A DNA stretch of 64,000 bases from Silene conica (taxonomy: Eukaryota > Streptophyta > Magnoliopsida > Caryophyllales > Caryophyllaceae): NCBI GenBank assembly GCA_029255685.2, contig CM055312.2, positions 71,376,792-71,440,791 on the forward strand. The letters are read 5' to 3'. The notes under the pieces were generated by a model. That model was not told the DNA's origin. It was given only the letters and a program-made list of their open reading frames with translations, and searched no databases. The position numbers and the translations under genes were made by a program. This document shows positions 1-11,961 of this stretch, one piece after another. The number at the start of each line of letters is the position of its first letter. Positions within the stretch are counted from its first letter, which is position 1.

Positions 1-1326
1 TAGCACTATTAAAACCCCAAATCCCCTAAAGATGGAAACAAGAGAATCCCGAAAATTGTAATTCTACAATCTTTCGATAATAAAATAAAATTCTTGTTTT
101 CCGTATTATTTTTGTTCCTCTTTAATTATTATTGCAGGTGTCAAATTTTATAGTTTACAACCTTATTTGGTCATGGTTAATAATACAAAATTAGTTTGCT
201 AATCTTGTGACCTTTGATGGTTAATTTGTGACTAAAATAAAAAAAGGTCAATTTGGAACCTTGTGTATCAAATTGATCTTGTAATTAACCTAATAGGTGT
301 CAATTTGTTATTGGTTGTACAAATAAATACTATTAAAAAATTACTTAGTGGGAATGTTGTAAGTGGAAAATGATTGGATTGGTTGTGACCTTTTACTTGG
401 AAGGTGAAAGTAGGTCAAATAATTAAGATGTGATTAACAGTAAAATCGGGCTGTGACCTAGTTAGCGCGACCACTGCTTAGGAATGGTAACATAGTTTTA
501 GTTCTAGATTATTTCATTATTAAAAAGGTGTATTTTTTTTCTATGGTTTATACATGTATGTGGTAAAAATATGTAGTTCTGTAATCACATATTCATTACC
601 AGGGAATCAGGGATCGTGATTTCTTGATGCTCGTATTTATTTTACACCATATTTATAAACCGCGAAAAAATAGTTCATTAAGTCGATGGTTGGAATCCTA
701 AGATCAATTTTTTATTCTAATGTCCTTTCACACAGTGTCTATTAGACTTGAAGTGTGGATACAATTGCAGGTCTTCCCATGCCGTGACCTCTCAGTCACA
801 TGACTCTAATAAAATGTCAATAAATTATTTCAATCAAAAAAATTTACTTCCATAATTAGAATACTAAGATCAAATTTTATATTCTAATATAATCTAAGCA
901 TATTATTGTGTATGGAATTCTGATTGTGTTACTTAAATACACAATCGAGAGAGTTGTACTCATGTACGAGTATAATTTTTTTGGGAGAAAGGCAATAAGT
1001 TGTTTTATACCATAGACATGATGAATCGTTCATCCAGTAAGTAACATCACAATAATAAATAATAAGACCATGATAATTGGCAACTCAACAAATCAAGTAT
1101 GTAGTTTGAAAAACAAACTTGTAGTTTAGGGCCAGCATTAGATAAGAAATCACATTCCTCATAATCAACATTAAGAACTTTTGGTAAAGTATCCATCCAC
1201 CTATGGAGTACTATATACTCCCTAATTAATTGAATGTACAATAAAGCTATGTTCTTTCTAGCTTAATTTCAGCTCCTCTTAATTTTATTTGGTTGTTTTT
1301 CATTAAGTTTTATTTATGTTCAATTA
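1..1326. other. AT-rich intergenic DNA
   Basis: I see no credible gene here. The stretch is AT-rich, its short open frames resemble no protein family I know, and no terminal repeats or duplications were noticed. Confidence 0.5.
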
Positions 1327-2059
1327 ATTATGTTCAGTTAATTCTCGTCGCAAGGAGATTACTGTCAAATGGTGTGCCCCTCCGGAAGAGTGGGTTATGT
1401 TAAATATTGATGGGGCGTCTAAGGGGAACCCAGGACTAGCAGGCGCAGGAGGTATTATACGGGATAGTACTGGGAAGGAACTTGTGACTTTTGCAGAAAA
1501 ACTTGGAGTAGCAACTGTTACTCGAGCTGAATTGATGGCTTTAAGAAGAGGTCTGTTAATTGCAATGGAAAAGAAATTCCCGAGAATCTACATTCAGACG
1601 GATTCAAAAGTGGTTGAGGGTTTTATGAAGAACCTGGGGACGGAGCTTCTACCATCCGCCCATACACACCTAATACGCCTATGCCGAGCTTTCATTTACG
1701 AAACCGATTAGCAAGCTGACATAATTCATATTTATCGAGAGGCGAATTCGTGTACGGATTGGTTAGCTAATCTCGGAGTAGAACAAAATGAGGGTCTTCG
1801 TATTTTCGAACCAGATGCTACACCCATGCCCCTGAGACGGCTTATTACTTCAGATGCTCGTGGAATTGCTTGGCCGCGCATGGTGCCGGAGAATGTAGCT
1901 GTGTAGCGTAGGCTTTTATTTAGTTTGCTTTCGTTCTTTTCTTTTTCGTTTAGTTGTTGTCGTTTCCGCTGTTTGCTTGTTGTTTTTTGTTTCGTTTCTT
2001 TGCTTTCTGGGTTAGCCCCACGTCTTGTTTACCAAAAAAAAAAATTATGTTCAGTTAAT
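1327..2059 (+). mobile_element. 5'-truncated LINE insertion with target-site duplication
   Basis: The insertion body runs from 1343 to about 2043. It is bounded by a perfect 16-bp direct repeat, ATTATGTTCAGTTAAT, at 1327-1342 and 2044-2059. It ends in a run of about ten A residues directly before the downstream copy. A poly(A) end plus a long target duplication is the signature of target-primed reverse transcription by a non-LTR retrotransposon. Only the last ~700 bp of the element are present (RNase H domain and 3' UTR), so the insertion was 5'-truncated. The perfect duplication suggests it is fairly recent. Confidence 0.85.
1343..1906 (+). pseudogene. LINE RNase H domain (RVT_3 type), one in-frame stop
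   Basis: The reading frame is open from the insertion edge and encodes the plant LINE-type RNase H fold. The first acidic motif is IDGASKGNPG followed by GAGGIIRD, the second is the E of RAELMAL, and the third is the D of QTDSKVV. After a TAG at 1709-1711 the same frame continues with an REANSCTDWLA block, which carries the last acidic position, and it stops at 1904-1906. The four acidic positions expected of the fold are visible, but the stop separates the last one. In an intact LINE this domain follows the reverse transcriptase and helps remove RNA from the RNA-DNA hybrid. Here it is a fragment without promoter or RT and is almost certainly non-functional. Confidence 0.8.
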
Positions 2060-2100
2060 CTATTCACAAAATTAACTTTAATACAACTAAAGTCACCTCA

Positions 2101-3179
2101 CCTCGGCTAAACCACCAAATTGGTAAAAAAAAGTAAGGGTTGTTGCACGGATTGGTACAAAAAGTTGTGATTGGGACAAATTGGTAAAAAAACCTTGAAA
2201 GTTGGACAAATTGGAAAAAAAAAATATAACTTTGTTGCGTGTTTAAAAAAATGATTAAATATTGAAGTCAAATTTTAAATAAAAAACCAAATTAAGTATT
2301 CTTGATCAATAAAAACTACTGTAATTTTTTTTTACCTATTATTTGCTCGACCAAAGTTCAATATTGAACTATAATCAACAAATTGCATGTTGAATTCACC
2401 CTCATTTTTGACCCGATACTAACTCGTTCTACATCTATATGGACTGTCTAAATTCTAAATTGATTCATATTACGCTAGGACACCACTTGCTAGTGGTGAA
2501 CAAATACACAGGTATACGGTTTTAGAAATCTTAACATCCTACATGTCATTGTATAAATCAAAACCGATTTAATTGGTATGCGGTTTATAAGTACCCGGTT
2601 AAATTGGGTATACGATTTCTTGGTAGTATTTTACCGTTCTTTAATTTGTGATTATTTTTTTAGGAAAAACAACCAATTTCGAATTTGTCCTACTTAGACC
2701 TGATAAGATCTTAAAAAACTTGTATCGTGTTTATGAAACATGTATCTTATGCATGAAAAGTTGTATAATCTAACTCAAATTTTTATATCAAAATGGTTGT
2801 CTATGATTTTTCTCAGCACCCACACTCGTAATAAAGAGGTTTGATTTAGCTCAATACATGATCATACAAGTCGATTTGAATTGAATACAATGTAGTAAAT
2901 GCAGTTCATGTGAATATAAATTCAAGTTGAAGATGTATATTTGAGCACTCGAAATTTTTTTTACATATATTATTGACCAAACATTTATTCTTAAAAGATA
3001 TTTAATACAATATTATTTATTTATTTATTTATTTGGTCTATATATCGCTTAATTAACTTTTTTACCAATTTGTCCTACACCCATGTTTTTTTTTACCAAT
3101 TTGTCCCAACTAACATTTTTTTTTTACCAATATGTCCAACAACCCCTACTTTTTTTTTACCAATTTGGTAATTTGCCCC
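2101..3179. mobile_element. Non-autonomous TIR element with repeat-built arms
   Basis: The two ends are inverted copies of each other: 2112-2220 reads through several units with the core ACAAATTGGTAAAAAA, and 3056-3174 has the reverse complement (TTTTTTACCAATTTGT) three to four times. The arms are therefore terminal inverted repeats built from units of about 35 bp. The interior (about 2221-3055) is AT-rich and has no coding frame. TCACCTCA at 2093-2100 and TCATCTCA at 3180-3187 may be an 8-bp target duplication with one mismatch, which would fit a Mutator-like or hAT-like element. The superfamily is not certain. Confidence 0.6.
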
Positions 3180-3187
3180 TCATCTCA

Positions 3188-4543
3188 GTTCCACTTAATT
3201 TAGTTCTATTAAACTTTACTCCAATTAATTTAATTCAGCTCATTTCAGTCGAAAAGAACAGAGCTTAAGTCGCCCTTGTGACGAGTATATCATCACAAGT
3301 TTATGATTGGTCAAATACTACCCATATTGATGAAAACAAACAAAACAATTTGCTATATATTCTTCTTTTATTTTATCTCTTTATATGAGTATTACTTGAT
3401 CTGTTACGAGCCTCATTACGGATGAGAACCGGTGTTGAATGTATGGGTATGAATATGAATCAGTCTTTCTGGATTGCACACTCCACTAGAAAAGAGAAAA
3501 GAAAATCAGTCATTTCAGTAATTAAAATGCTAATTATGCTTAGATGGGTCCACATAACTCAAGTGATTTCTCTTGTAACATGAATCTTGATTCCTACTTT
3601 TCCCAGGTGGGGATTACTGATTAGGGATTCCTTATCGCATGTCAAATCATTTTCTCCACTTACTTAATTATAATATTATTATAATTACTGTATTTTTGTT
3701 CTGCCATTAACCTTAATTATCATGATTATCCCACTTTAATGACATTATTCCGAAGAATTTTTATTCAAATGAGTCGAGGCCGTACAAATTAAGAAAATGG
3801 GTGATTAGATTTGTGATCCAACTTCCATGGTACCTTCGTTGTAATTACTAATAAATGGCTTTTTTGATAAATAAATATCCTATTTAATTTATATATTTTC
3901 ATTATCTGGTGAGAAGTTATTTGTTTTCATTTTAAGGTGTGTTAATATGGTCAAACATGTGGGCTCGGTTTATGTCAGAATGGAGAAAGTCGGCCCAGGT
4001 GGAGAGATGGGTAAGACCGAGAGTGGTGGAGGAGGACCTGATACTAGCGTGACGTAGGGTCAAGGGATGCGCTAAGGGTTAGGGCAGGCTGAGGGCGACC
4101 TGGGTGCATTATGTTAGACCGGGGACGTCCCGAAATAACAAACGGAGGGGCAGGGTTGTGTACGGGCCAACCAGGCCGGCAAAGGCGGGACAGTTACAGG
4201 TGGGTCGGGTTGGACCTTACCTTTGACCATCCCTAGGGTTTATTAGTCAATACAATAGTGTTATTTATTTCCATCTTTTAAGTATTTAGTGGGTCATTTG
4301 TCATATGCAACGGTCAAGGGTGCAAATAGCCAAGTAGGGTATATATTATGTGTGTTCCAAGCTTATTCACTTTATTTTCATCTTTGTATCACAAGTAACT
4401 ATTTATCGGGACACGGGAATACTAATGATTAATTCTTGTTTACCTATGTAATGCAATTACTGGATGAACATAATGCTCTCAAGATATGAAGGGTATAACA
4501 AAATGCAAACCATAATGTTGAAGCTAAGTATTGATTATTTTTC
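3188..4543. other. Intergenic DNA with a GC-rich patch
   Basis: No gene is recognised. The patch at about 3950-4240 is clearly richer in G than its surroundings and may be the relic of an old element. I could find no matching ends for it. Confidence 0.4.
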
Positions 4544-5644
4544 TGAGAAACAAATTTTTTTTTTTGGCAATGGTAAAAACAAGGTTTACACAACCGGCAT
4601 TTGACTCATTTGGTCAAATGTACCTTTAATTCTGAAACGATAAACAAAGACATAATAGTAAATACATCGAATACTAAACATGTGTTGATGACTAACGACT
4701 GATGTAGTGTAACACCCCGATATTTTCCGTATTGTAAATTTAAAGATTTAATTGAATTTCAAGAATAATTTATATTTTATTAAATTTCGTAAATATATTT
4801 TAGTAATAAGAATATTTCATTTTAAAGCTTTTTAGTTTCAATTTATATTTCGAGTTTTATAAATTTAAGTTTCGGTTTTAATTTTCGAAAATGTCAAGTA
4901 TGTAGGATAATTTCATGAGTTATGAGTTATTTGCATAATTGGTTCCGTCTCGAGTAATAATAGACTTGAGATGTTATTTCCACCTTAGTTAGCCAATCCG
5001 AGTCCATCCCGACTCATTAAATGAATCCCGAGTCATTTCCGACTCAAAACCCCTTATAACCCCTATTGTTATGTTTCCTCATCAGCCCATTCATTTCCTT
5101 CATCCTCTTCAACAAACACCAAAACCCCAATCTCCATTGTTGGTGTTTCTCAATGAACACCAATCCGGCTCTACCGCCTTCGTTTCTTGCTCAAATTCCG
5201 AGTTCTTTATAGGTATGTTCTCCTCTTCTTCTCCTCCTTCTTTTGACTCAATCAATTCCTAGTCTTGTTGTGTTTTCTGAAACCCGTCTTTCTAGGGTTA
5301 CGCTTTTAATTCGTTTTTCTTATTGTTTGTTGTTGAGAATGGATGTTTGGACATTATTGAAGAGTTCTTTGAAGATTTGAAGAGCTTTAAAGGTAACTTT
5401 GAGAGGTTACTCGACTTTAAGTCAAAAATCGTTTGTGTATTGTTGTTGTTGGTTAATTTCTGAAATTTTGATGTATTGAGTTGCCTAGTTTGTCATTCAA
5501 TCAATTGAGATGAGTTTCATGGCTAATTTGGTAGTAATGAATGATAAATGTTGGTTATTGTTATTGGGCACATTATTAGTATCCGTCACATGCTTAGTCC
5601 GTCTCATCAATAATGTGATTTTCGATTGTTTGTAATTCATGATA

Positions 5645-7069
5645 TGATAGGCTTATCGCGTACCTAACAAAGATACCCTAGACTTAACTAACAAATAAAT
5701 GTAGATAAGGAAGTAGGGGTCGATCTCAGGGAGACGGTAGATGCAATATGACAAGCTATGGTTGGAATTCTAGCAAGGTCGGTTCGATTGATTGTTTGGT
5801 TTGATGATTAAAACGATAACAAATTGAGATGTAAAACAATGATAATAAAAGATCTAGGGAAATAGGTTCACACATGTAAATTAGCAATAATTGATGTCGA
5901 ATTGGGGAAACATACGATCAAAAGTTGTCTAGACTTATTAGCAATTATCTCTCGATTTTATTACTAGTCTTAGAACGATTACTAGCGGGCTCTCGCACTT
6001 ACTAGGTCGTGCTACAAAACATGCTTAGGCAAATTCCATTCCCGACTTTCGATCTTAGGAAGAGAATTAACAAGATAACCAATAATTGTGATCAAGAATC
6101 AAAGGTTAACAATACATAACAAGCATGTTATAGAAACAACAAATTGATAGTAATAAATCCCAATTCAACAATTATCAATTACTAATCTAACATGGCTTCC
6201 CTAAACCCTAGATTATAAGACTACTCACTCATGATAATATATAAACTAACAAAGATTGATTTGATTAACATAAACATGATAACAATATATGAATTGGAAT
6301 TAAAATGATAATATAAAAGCAAGGAATAGAAATTACCAACTTAAGGAAATAAGAACAAGAACTTGATTAATAAGAGCAAAGTAATCTTCAAATAAAACCC
6401 GGAATTAAAGCATAAAAGTTGATGATTGAAAAACTAAGAACATAAAGGAAACTAGGTTTTCGTAGATTTAGGGAAATGTATGAAAAAGCATGAATAAAAA
6501 GTTCTCTAGTGATGAGTTTTATACAAAAAACTACTAGGAAAATGAAGAGTTGCTCAGTTGCACAATCCCCGAAGATCCGGGGACCAAACATTCCTAGGGG
6601 GCGCAGCATTTGAGCCCAAGAATTGCTCAGGTATCAAACCCCAAGATTATGGGGTTTGAACAACTCCCGGGGGCGCAACATTTTAGGCTTATGGCTATCT
6701 CGCATCAACCCCGAGATTCTGGGGTTCGAACAGCAATCCGGGGATCTTGCAATCTCTTCTTTTCTTTACTAGTTCTCACTTACTTGGCTCAAGTACCAAC
6801 CAATTTTCATTTCTTCTTCCTCGAGAATGAGTGAACCTTCCCAAAATGCCCTTACATGGCCAAAACTCGCTCCAAGTAGCCTCGTGGTGCTCGGTGAATG
6901 CCAAAATGATAGAAAAAGGTCGCAACTTGCTCCGTTTCCTACAAAATGCAACAAAACATGCAAAACACCTACAACACGGAATTAGCTCATAAAATCACCT
7001 CATAAAGTGCAAATTATCATGTAAAGATGAGCTAAAAGAGGGGTGAAAATCATATAAAAATAGGACACA
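5645..7069 (-). repeat. 3' LTR of the Athila-type element
   Basis: This 1425-bp LTR is the downstream one for the minus-strand element. It is nearly identical to 11962-13386. It contains three GC-clamped hairpins between 6567 and 6729, listed separately. Confidence 0.9.
6567..6729 (-). other. Three hairpins with a common loop in the LTR
   Basis: Three stem-loops follow one another: 6567-6582 (stem CCCCG/CGGGG), 6634-6659 (stem TCAAACCCC/GGGGTTTGA, 9 bp, perfect) and 6705-6729 (stem TCAACCCC with GGGGTTCGA). The loops AAGATC, AAGATTAT and GAGATTCT share an AGAT core. The same three occur in the other LTR at 12884-12899, 12951-12976 and 13022-13046. Role unknown. Possible roles are RNA dimerisation, packaging or polyadenylation control. 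Confidence 0.6.
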
Positions 7070-7088
7070 ACAAATTCCCCCAAGCTAA
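7070..7088 (-). other. Polypurine tract before the 3' LTR
   Basis: On the minus strand the sequence reads AGCTTGGGGGAATTTGT directly before the LTR start. This is the expected place and composition for the primer of plus-strand DNA synthesis. Confidence 0.7.
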
Positions 7089-8975
7089 ACCCTTGCTTGT
7101 CCCAAGCAAGCACACAATACCAAGACAAGGGTAAAAAGCACCAAATCTCATCAATTGCAAATCCCAACATAAGCTAACAAGCGCAATGATTCATAATCCC
7201 AAAACAACGTGGGCATAAGGATAGTGCAAAAACATGGATGAGATTTACATGGCGGCGTAGCATGAAAGATTTTATTCAAACTTTTCGGCTCTTGCATGAT
7301 CTTATTGACAATGGACTCTCGCGGTACACTCAAGCACACATCTATATGTAAAAGGAGATTTGTATGAGTGACACTCTCCTAAACTCTACTCATGAGAGTG
7401 CACCCGCAATCTAATATGGTGATCATTCCAAGTCCACGAGTCAAAACAATCAAATGCAAGCATAAAAAGAAGAAGCCAAGGATTAGAGGAAGGCTATGGT
7501 GATGGGTAAGAAAGGGGAACATATGAATTATGGTAAGTGGAGCTAAGTCAAGCTAGCAACTAACCAATGAATGCATGGATGCTCAATCCAAATCCCAAAC
7601 CCATCCCAAGTAGGAGGCTTGAAGTCAAAAGTAGCATATTGACTTCCTTTCATGACAAATCAAGTGTAAACTTCCCAAATACTTGTGATATAAAACATGG
7701 AAGCTAAATCACAAAACCTCTTCTTCTCTTTTCTTTTCAACAACTCAATTTCATGCTTCTTTTTTTCTCAAATTTCTCAACTCTTTCAATTTTTTTTTCT
7801 TCTTGTATTTCAATTCTTTTTTTTTCACATCATTTTTTCTTCTTCTTTTTTCAACTTCATTTTTTTTCAATTTTCTTTCTTCAACTTAAGAATAAAACGA
7901 GACACGGAAATCAATAATTTCATCTTACCAAGCTCACTATGACACAAAAATGGACCATATATCCCAAATGAGCACTCAAACACAAATGATAAAGCTACTA
8001 ACTCGACAAGGTAGGCAAGTTTAAATGTAGCTAGATATGAGAAAACGTATATAAGGGTGAAAATGGGCAACAAAGTCATGTGAATGGCTTCAAATGCTTA
8101 CAAATTATGAATGCAATGCTCATAAGAAATGGAATAAAGACCATACTTGTGCGTTTTGATGTAACGCACACCACAAGGAGACCTACACACACCTAAGTGA
8201 GACCGGGTATAGATGCACCGGTCTAAGGAGGCTCTACCTTTCAAATTTTTGTAGGTTGCCAATGTCAAGATCAAGCCTAATAGGTCCAAATTCCATCCCT
8301 CACCCACTATGTCAAGACATCCCCATGTTTGCAAAAATCCCGTCAATAAATGTGATTCAAATAGCTATAAAGCTACAATTGGGATAAGCAAAGATAGAAA
8401 TCAAGGAGCAAAATTGAGGGCAAGCATCACAAAATTTCATGGAAAGCACACAATTTTTCAATTTTTCAATTTTTGAATTTTTTTTTATGAAGAAACTACA
8501 TGCAAGCTAAACTAACATGCTCTAACAAGATGCAAATCCCTCCCCCAAGCTAAACATCACATTGTCCCTAATGTGCTGAACAAAGAACAACCATCAAACC
8601 GTTATCAAACCGTAGAAACGGTTCTCACACATAATCCAGCAAGACAAAATGTTTAATGGGGAAAGGGGAGAACAACGAAAATGCAAGGGAAATAAAGATG
8701 CTTACTAGACTATCTAGCCTCCCCCAAGCTAGTATGTACAAGGGGATGAGTGATAACAAATTAGTGTGTCTCCCCGTCATCAGCTCCACCGTCCTCCACA
8801 AGACGAAGAAAACATCAACTTGAGACACCTACAAAATTAACAATAAGCACATTTAGGCATCATTTCTTGAAATTAAAACAAAAGAAGTAAACAAAAATTA
8901 AAAACTAGCTAAACTCGGGTTGCTTCCCGAGAAGCGCAATTTAAAGTCTTGCTAGACGTAGAAAGCTTGAACGGA
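7089..8975 (-). other. Non-coding 3' region of the Athila-type element
   Basis: In full-length Athila elements an envelope-like frame can lie between pol and the 3' LTR. I see none here. The region has AT-rich low-complexity tracts (7740-7880, where one frame is almost all Phe) and several CCCCCAAGCT motifs typical of the 3' untranslated part of such elements. Confidence 0.6.
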
Positions 8976-9290
8976 TTAATTCTTCAAAGACGGAGGTTCC
9001 AAGAAAAGCTCCTCCACCATTCCGACCATTGCTTCTTCACGATAAGGCCGCAAATAATGGCCACTAGCTTTGATCTTCTCTCCACCCGGGGCCAACACTT
9101 CAAAGGACCCAATCTTGTCATCAGTAAGGATGATATAAGGGCCTGGGGGAACCTTCTTTCGAGGATTGTACATAAGCACTTTGTCACCAACATTGAGACC
9201 ATCCTTGATAGGCTCCTTCATACTCCGATTCGCCACCATCTCCTTGAATGGCTGGGACCTTGCAAGAAGTTCCTCTTCCACCAAAATCTT
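8976..9290 (-). pseudogene. Integrase C-terminal tail fragment
   Basis: This frame encodes VGDKVLMYNPRKK followed by a PGPYIILTD segment and ends near ASGHYLRPYREE. The order matches the C-terminal part of Ty3/gypsy integrases (GDKVLLYN...GPF...G..LKPY). Nothing of the zinc-binding or catalytic integrase core lies upstream. Instead the gag-protease frame runs directly into the same DNA in another frame. The junction near 9290 therefore marks a deletion that removed RT, RNase H and most of the integrase. Confidence 0.7.
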
Positions 9291-11827
9291 CTTTCCGTTG
9301 CTACCGTTTCACCATTTTCTGCACAAGAACTCAAAGAAATTTCCACATCCTTGCTCAAAAATTGAGACAAGGGGTTAGCATTATTCATAGCATAGCATGA
9401 TTCCTCTAGCATTGGACTCTTATGACCATGACTCAAACTATATGTCACCTTCTCATCCCCTACGGCTAGAGTCAACTTACCATTCTTAACATCTATCAAT
9501 GCACCTGCGGTGTGTAAGAATGGTCTACCCAAGATTATGGGAATTTGCGCATCTTCGGCAATGTCAAGCACGATAAAGTCAACTGGAATGAAAAACTTCC
9601 CTACCTTGACGGGAACATCCTCCAAAACACCCAAGGGGCGTTTGATAGAATGGTCCGCCATTTGTAGGGTGACACTAGTACACTTAAGAGCTCCTAAATT
9701 CAGTTTTTCGCATATCGAGTAAGGCATGACACTTACACTTGCACCAAGGTCACAAAGAGCTTTATCAATTGAAAAATTCCCTATGGTGCACGGTATGGAA
9801 AAACTTCCGGGATCTTTCAACTTAGGAGGGGACAAGTTTTTCAAATAAGCACCACACTCGGAAGTGTAATCCAATGTCTCAATATTGTCAATAGTCCTCT
9901 TCTTAGTTAAAATCTCCTTCATGAATTTAGTATATGAAGGTATTTGAGTGATAAGTTCTAGATAAGGGATAATTACCTTGAGGTTCTTCATCATTTCCAT
10001 GAACTTACCAAGTCGGGTTTCTCTTTGAGCCTGTGCCAAACGATGTGGAAATGGTACTTGAATCTTCTCCGACTCCTTAGCTTTGTCATTCACTTTTGAA
10101 GGCTCATCCTCCACATCTTCCACCACTATTGGCTCATCAACTTTCTGGGACTCCTCACTTTTTTTGGAGCTATCAACCTTGTTTCCACCATAATTTTTCT
10201 TACCAACTACCCCATCATCAACATTTGGCATTGGGGGTTCATCATAAGTGGTACCACTCCTCAATGTGATGACATTTATGGTGTCATGAGGTTGTGCACC
10301 TTGAGGTGGGAATTGACCTTGTTGTCTTTGAGCATTGGAAGTGGCAAGTTGAGCAATTTGGGTTTCAAGCATTTTGATGGTTGCCTCCCTAGCTTGGTCA
10401 CTCTTTTGTATGTGGGTGGTCATGTTCTTTTGTGTCTCAACCACTTGTGTCATCAAAGCCTCTATCTTGCTCATTTGTTGATTGTTTTGTTGGAAATTTG
10501 ATGATTGACCTTGAACTTGTTGATTTTGAAAAGGTTGTTGAAATCCTTGCCGAAAGTTTTGTTGGAAATTTTGTTGGGGTCTGTGAATTTGGTGTTGAAA
10601 ACCGGGTGGTGGGACTTGAGCTTGCCTTTGTTGTTGTGGGACATGTTGATTTTGATGTTGTGGATTTAGCACATTAGTGCTTTTGTAGGACAAGTTTGGG
10701 TGAAACTTTGTAGCTTCATTGTAGGTGTTGGAGTAAGGATTGAAGTTTTGTTTAAAACTTTGATAAGCATTCACTTGCTCAACCGTATTCCTACATTCTT
10801 GTGCAACATGCCCCGCTCCACCACATGCGTCACACACCACAATTTGGCTAGTAGCATTGACTTGTTCATAAGTTTGTGATGAACTTGATCCCCGATTATC
10901 AACTTGTTGTTGGAGGAGAGCTATTTGAGCTTTCAAAAGAGACACGTTTGGATCCTCTTCCTTTGCCTTGAATGGGATGTTGCGGGTGTTGGCGTATTGT
11001 GAGTCATGCACCGCCATGGATTCAATGGTAGCATGAGCAAGTTCCGTATCAATTTGGTCGAATCTCCCATTGTTAGCGGAGTCCAAAACTCGGCGTGATT
11101 CGGCGCAACAACCATTGTAGAATGTGATTGCAAGAAACCAAGGATCCAACCCATGATGAGGACATTGCCTTTGTAATTCTTTATATCTCTCCCATGCTTC
11201 AAACAAGCTTTCATTACCATTTTGACGGAACCCCGTGATTTGGCTTCTCAATTGTTGGGTCTTTTCCGGTGGAAAATATTTTTGATAAAATGCGAGAGCC
11301 AATGTTTCCCAGTTGGTGATCCCCAAAGCGGTCCTATCAAGGCTATTAATCCACAACTTGGCGTTGTCTCTCAATGAAAAAGGGAAGAGTATCTCCCTTA
11401 TCTGCTCTTGTGTCACACCCGTTTGCCTAATCATCGAGCAATAATCACAAAAAATTGTGATGTGCAAATTAGGATCTTCCAATGGACCTTCACCGAATTG
11501 TTTTCTCTCAACAAGGCTAATAAAAGTCGGCTTAATCTCAAAATTTGCCGCGTCAATTTGGGCAGTGGCAATACCCCTAGGAAGCATAGCCGCGGTGGGC
11601 TTAGAATGATCGGATAAACAGACCATCTTCCTTATTGGTTGTGAATTGGAAACCTCTCCTTCCTCAAGTATTTGAAGGTCTTCTAAATAAGATTTTCTCG
11701 CACTTTCAAGTTGTGCAAGAGTTGCAGCTTCAGAAATTTCCTTCAAGAAACGTTGTCGTCTACGGAAGGTTTTCTCGGGCTCGGGATCAACCGGAAGTAG
11801 TTCACCAACCCGTGAGTACTTGGGCAT
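9218..11827 (-). CDS. Athila-type gag-protease polyprotein
   Basis: The frame is 869 codons long and uninterrupted. The N-terminal half holds the gag domain, with an FEAWERYKEL block and a PHHGLDPW block. A CX2CX4HX4C zinc knuckle (CDACGGAGHVAQEC, residues ~332-345) binds nucleic acid. Gln- and Asn-rich linkers follow, then a retropepsin-like aspartic protease with the active-site motif DLGAS (D at ~693) and an ILGRPF block. The last ~40 residues are out of frame relative to the integrase remnant and look like read-through past a deletion junction. Gag would form the particle and protease would cut the polyprotein. With no stop in gag or protease, this copy could still make a particle protein. 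Confidence 0.85.
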   Translation of the reverse strand: MPKYSRVGELLPVDPEPEKTFRRRQRFLKEISEAATLAQLESARKSYLEDLQILEEGEVSNSQPIRKMVCLSDHSKPTAAMLPRGIATAQIDAANFEIKPTFISLVERKQFGEGPLEDPNLHITIFCDYCSMIRQTGVTQEQIREILFPFSLRDNAKLWINSLDRTALGITNWETLALAFYQKYFPPEKTQQLRSQITGFRQNGNESLFEAWERYKELQRQCPHHGLDPWFLAITFYNGCCAESRRVLDSANNGRFDQIDTELAHATIESMAVHDSQYANTRNIPFKAKEEDPNVSLLKAQIALLQQQVDNRGSSSSQTYEQVNATSQIVVCDACGGAGHVAQECRNTVEQVNAYQSFKQNFNPYSNTYNEATKFHPNLSYKSTNVLNPQHQNQHVPQQQRQAQVPPPGFQHQIHRPQQNFQQNFRQGFQQPFQNQQVQGQSSNFQQNNQQMSKIEALMTQVVETQKNMTTHIQKSDQAREATIKMLETQIAQLATSNAQRQQGQFPPQGAQPHDTINVITLRSGTTYDEPPMPNVDDGVVGKKNYGGNKVDSSKKSEESQKVDEPIVVEDVEDEPSKVNDKAKESEKIQVPFPHRLAQAQRETRLGKFMEMMKNLKVIIPYLELITQIPSYTKFMKEILTKKRTIDNIETLDYTSECGAYLKNLSPPKLKDPGSFSIPCTIGNFSIDKALCDLGASVSVMPYSICEKLNLGALKCTSVTLQMADHSIKRPLGVLEDVPVKVGKFFIPVDFIVLDIAEDAQIPIILGRPFLHTAGALIDVKNGKLTLAVGDEKVTYSLSHGHKSPMLEESCYAMNNANPLSQFLSKDVEISLSSCAENGETVATERRFWWKRNFLQGPSHSRRWWRIGV

Positions 11828-11938
11828 AAGACAACAATCTAGAGAGGATTGTAAGTAACAGTCTCAAGGAACAAGTGTTCCTTAAGACAAGGAAAAACAA
11901 GATAAAATTCAACTAATCACAAAGCAAAAAAAACGTGC

Positions 11939-11956
11939 TCCCCGGCAACGGCGCCA
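11939..11956 (-). other. Primer binding site, tRNA-Asp type
   Basis: The plus strand here reads TCCCCGGCAACGGCGCCA, the 3' end of a plant tRNA-Asp including CCA. On the element's minus strand it is therefore the complementary primer site. It lies five bases from the LTR edge. tRNA-Asp priming is known for the Athila lineage. Confidence 0.85.
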
Positions 11957-11961
11957 AAATT

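Noticed and set aside
7697..7942. 81-codon open frame
   Set aside because: Almost pure Phe/Ser low complexity from a T-rich tract in the 3' region of the Athila element.
11939..11956. tRNA-Asp gene
   Set aside because: Only the last 18 bases including CCA are present. It is the primer binding site of the Athila element, as are 19077-19094 and 24107-24124.
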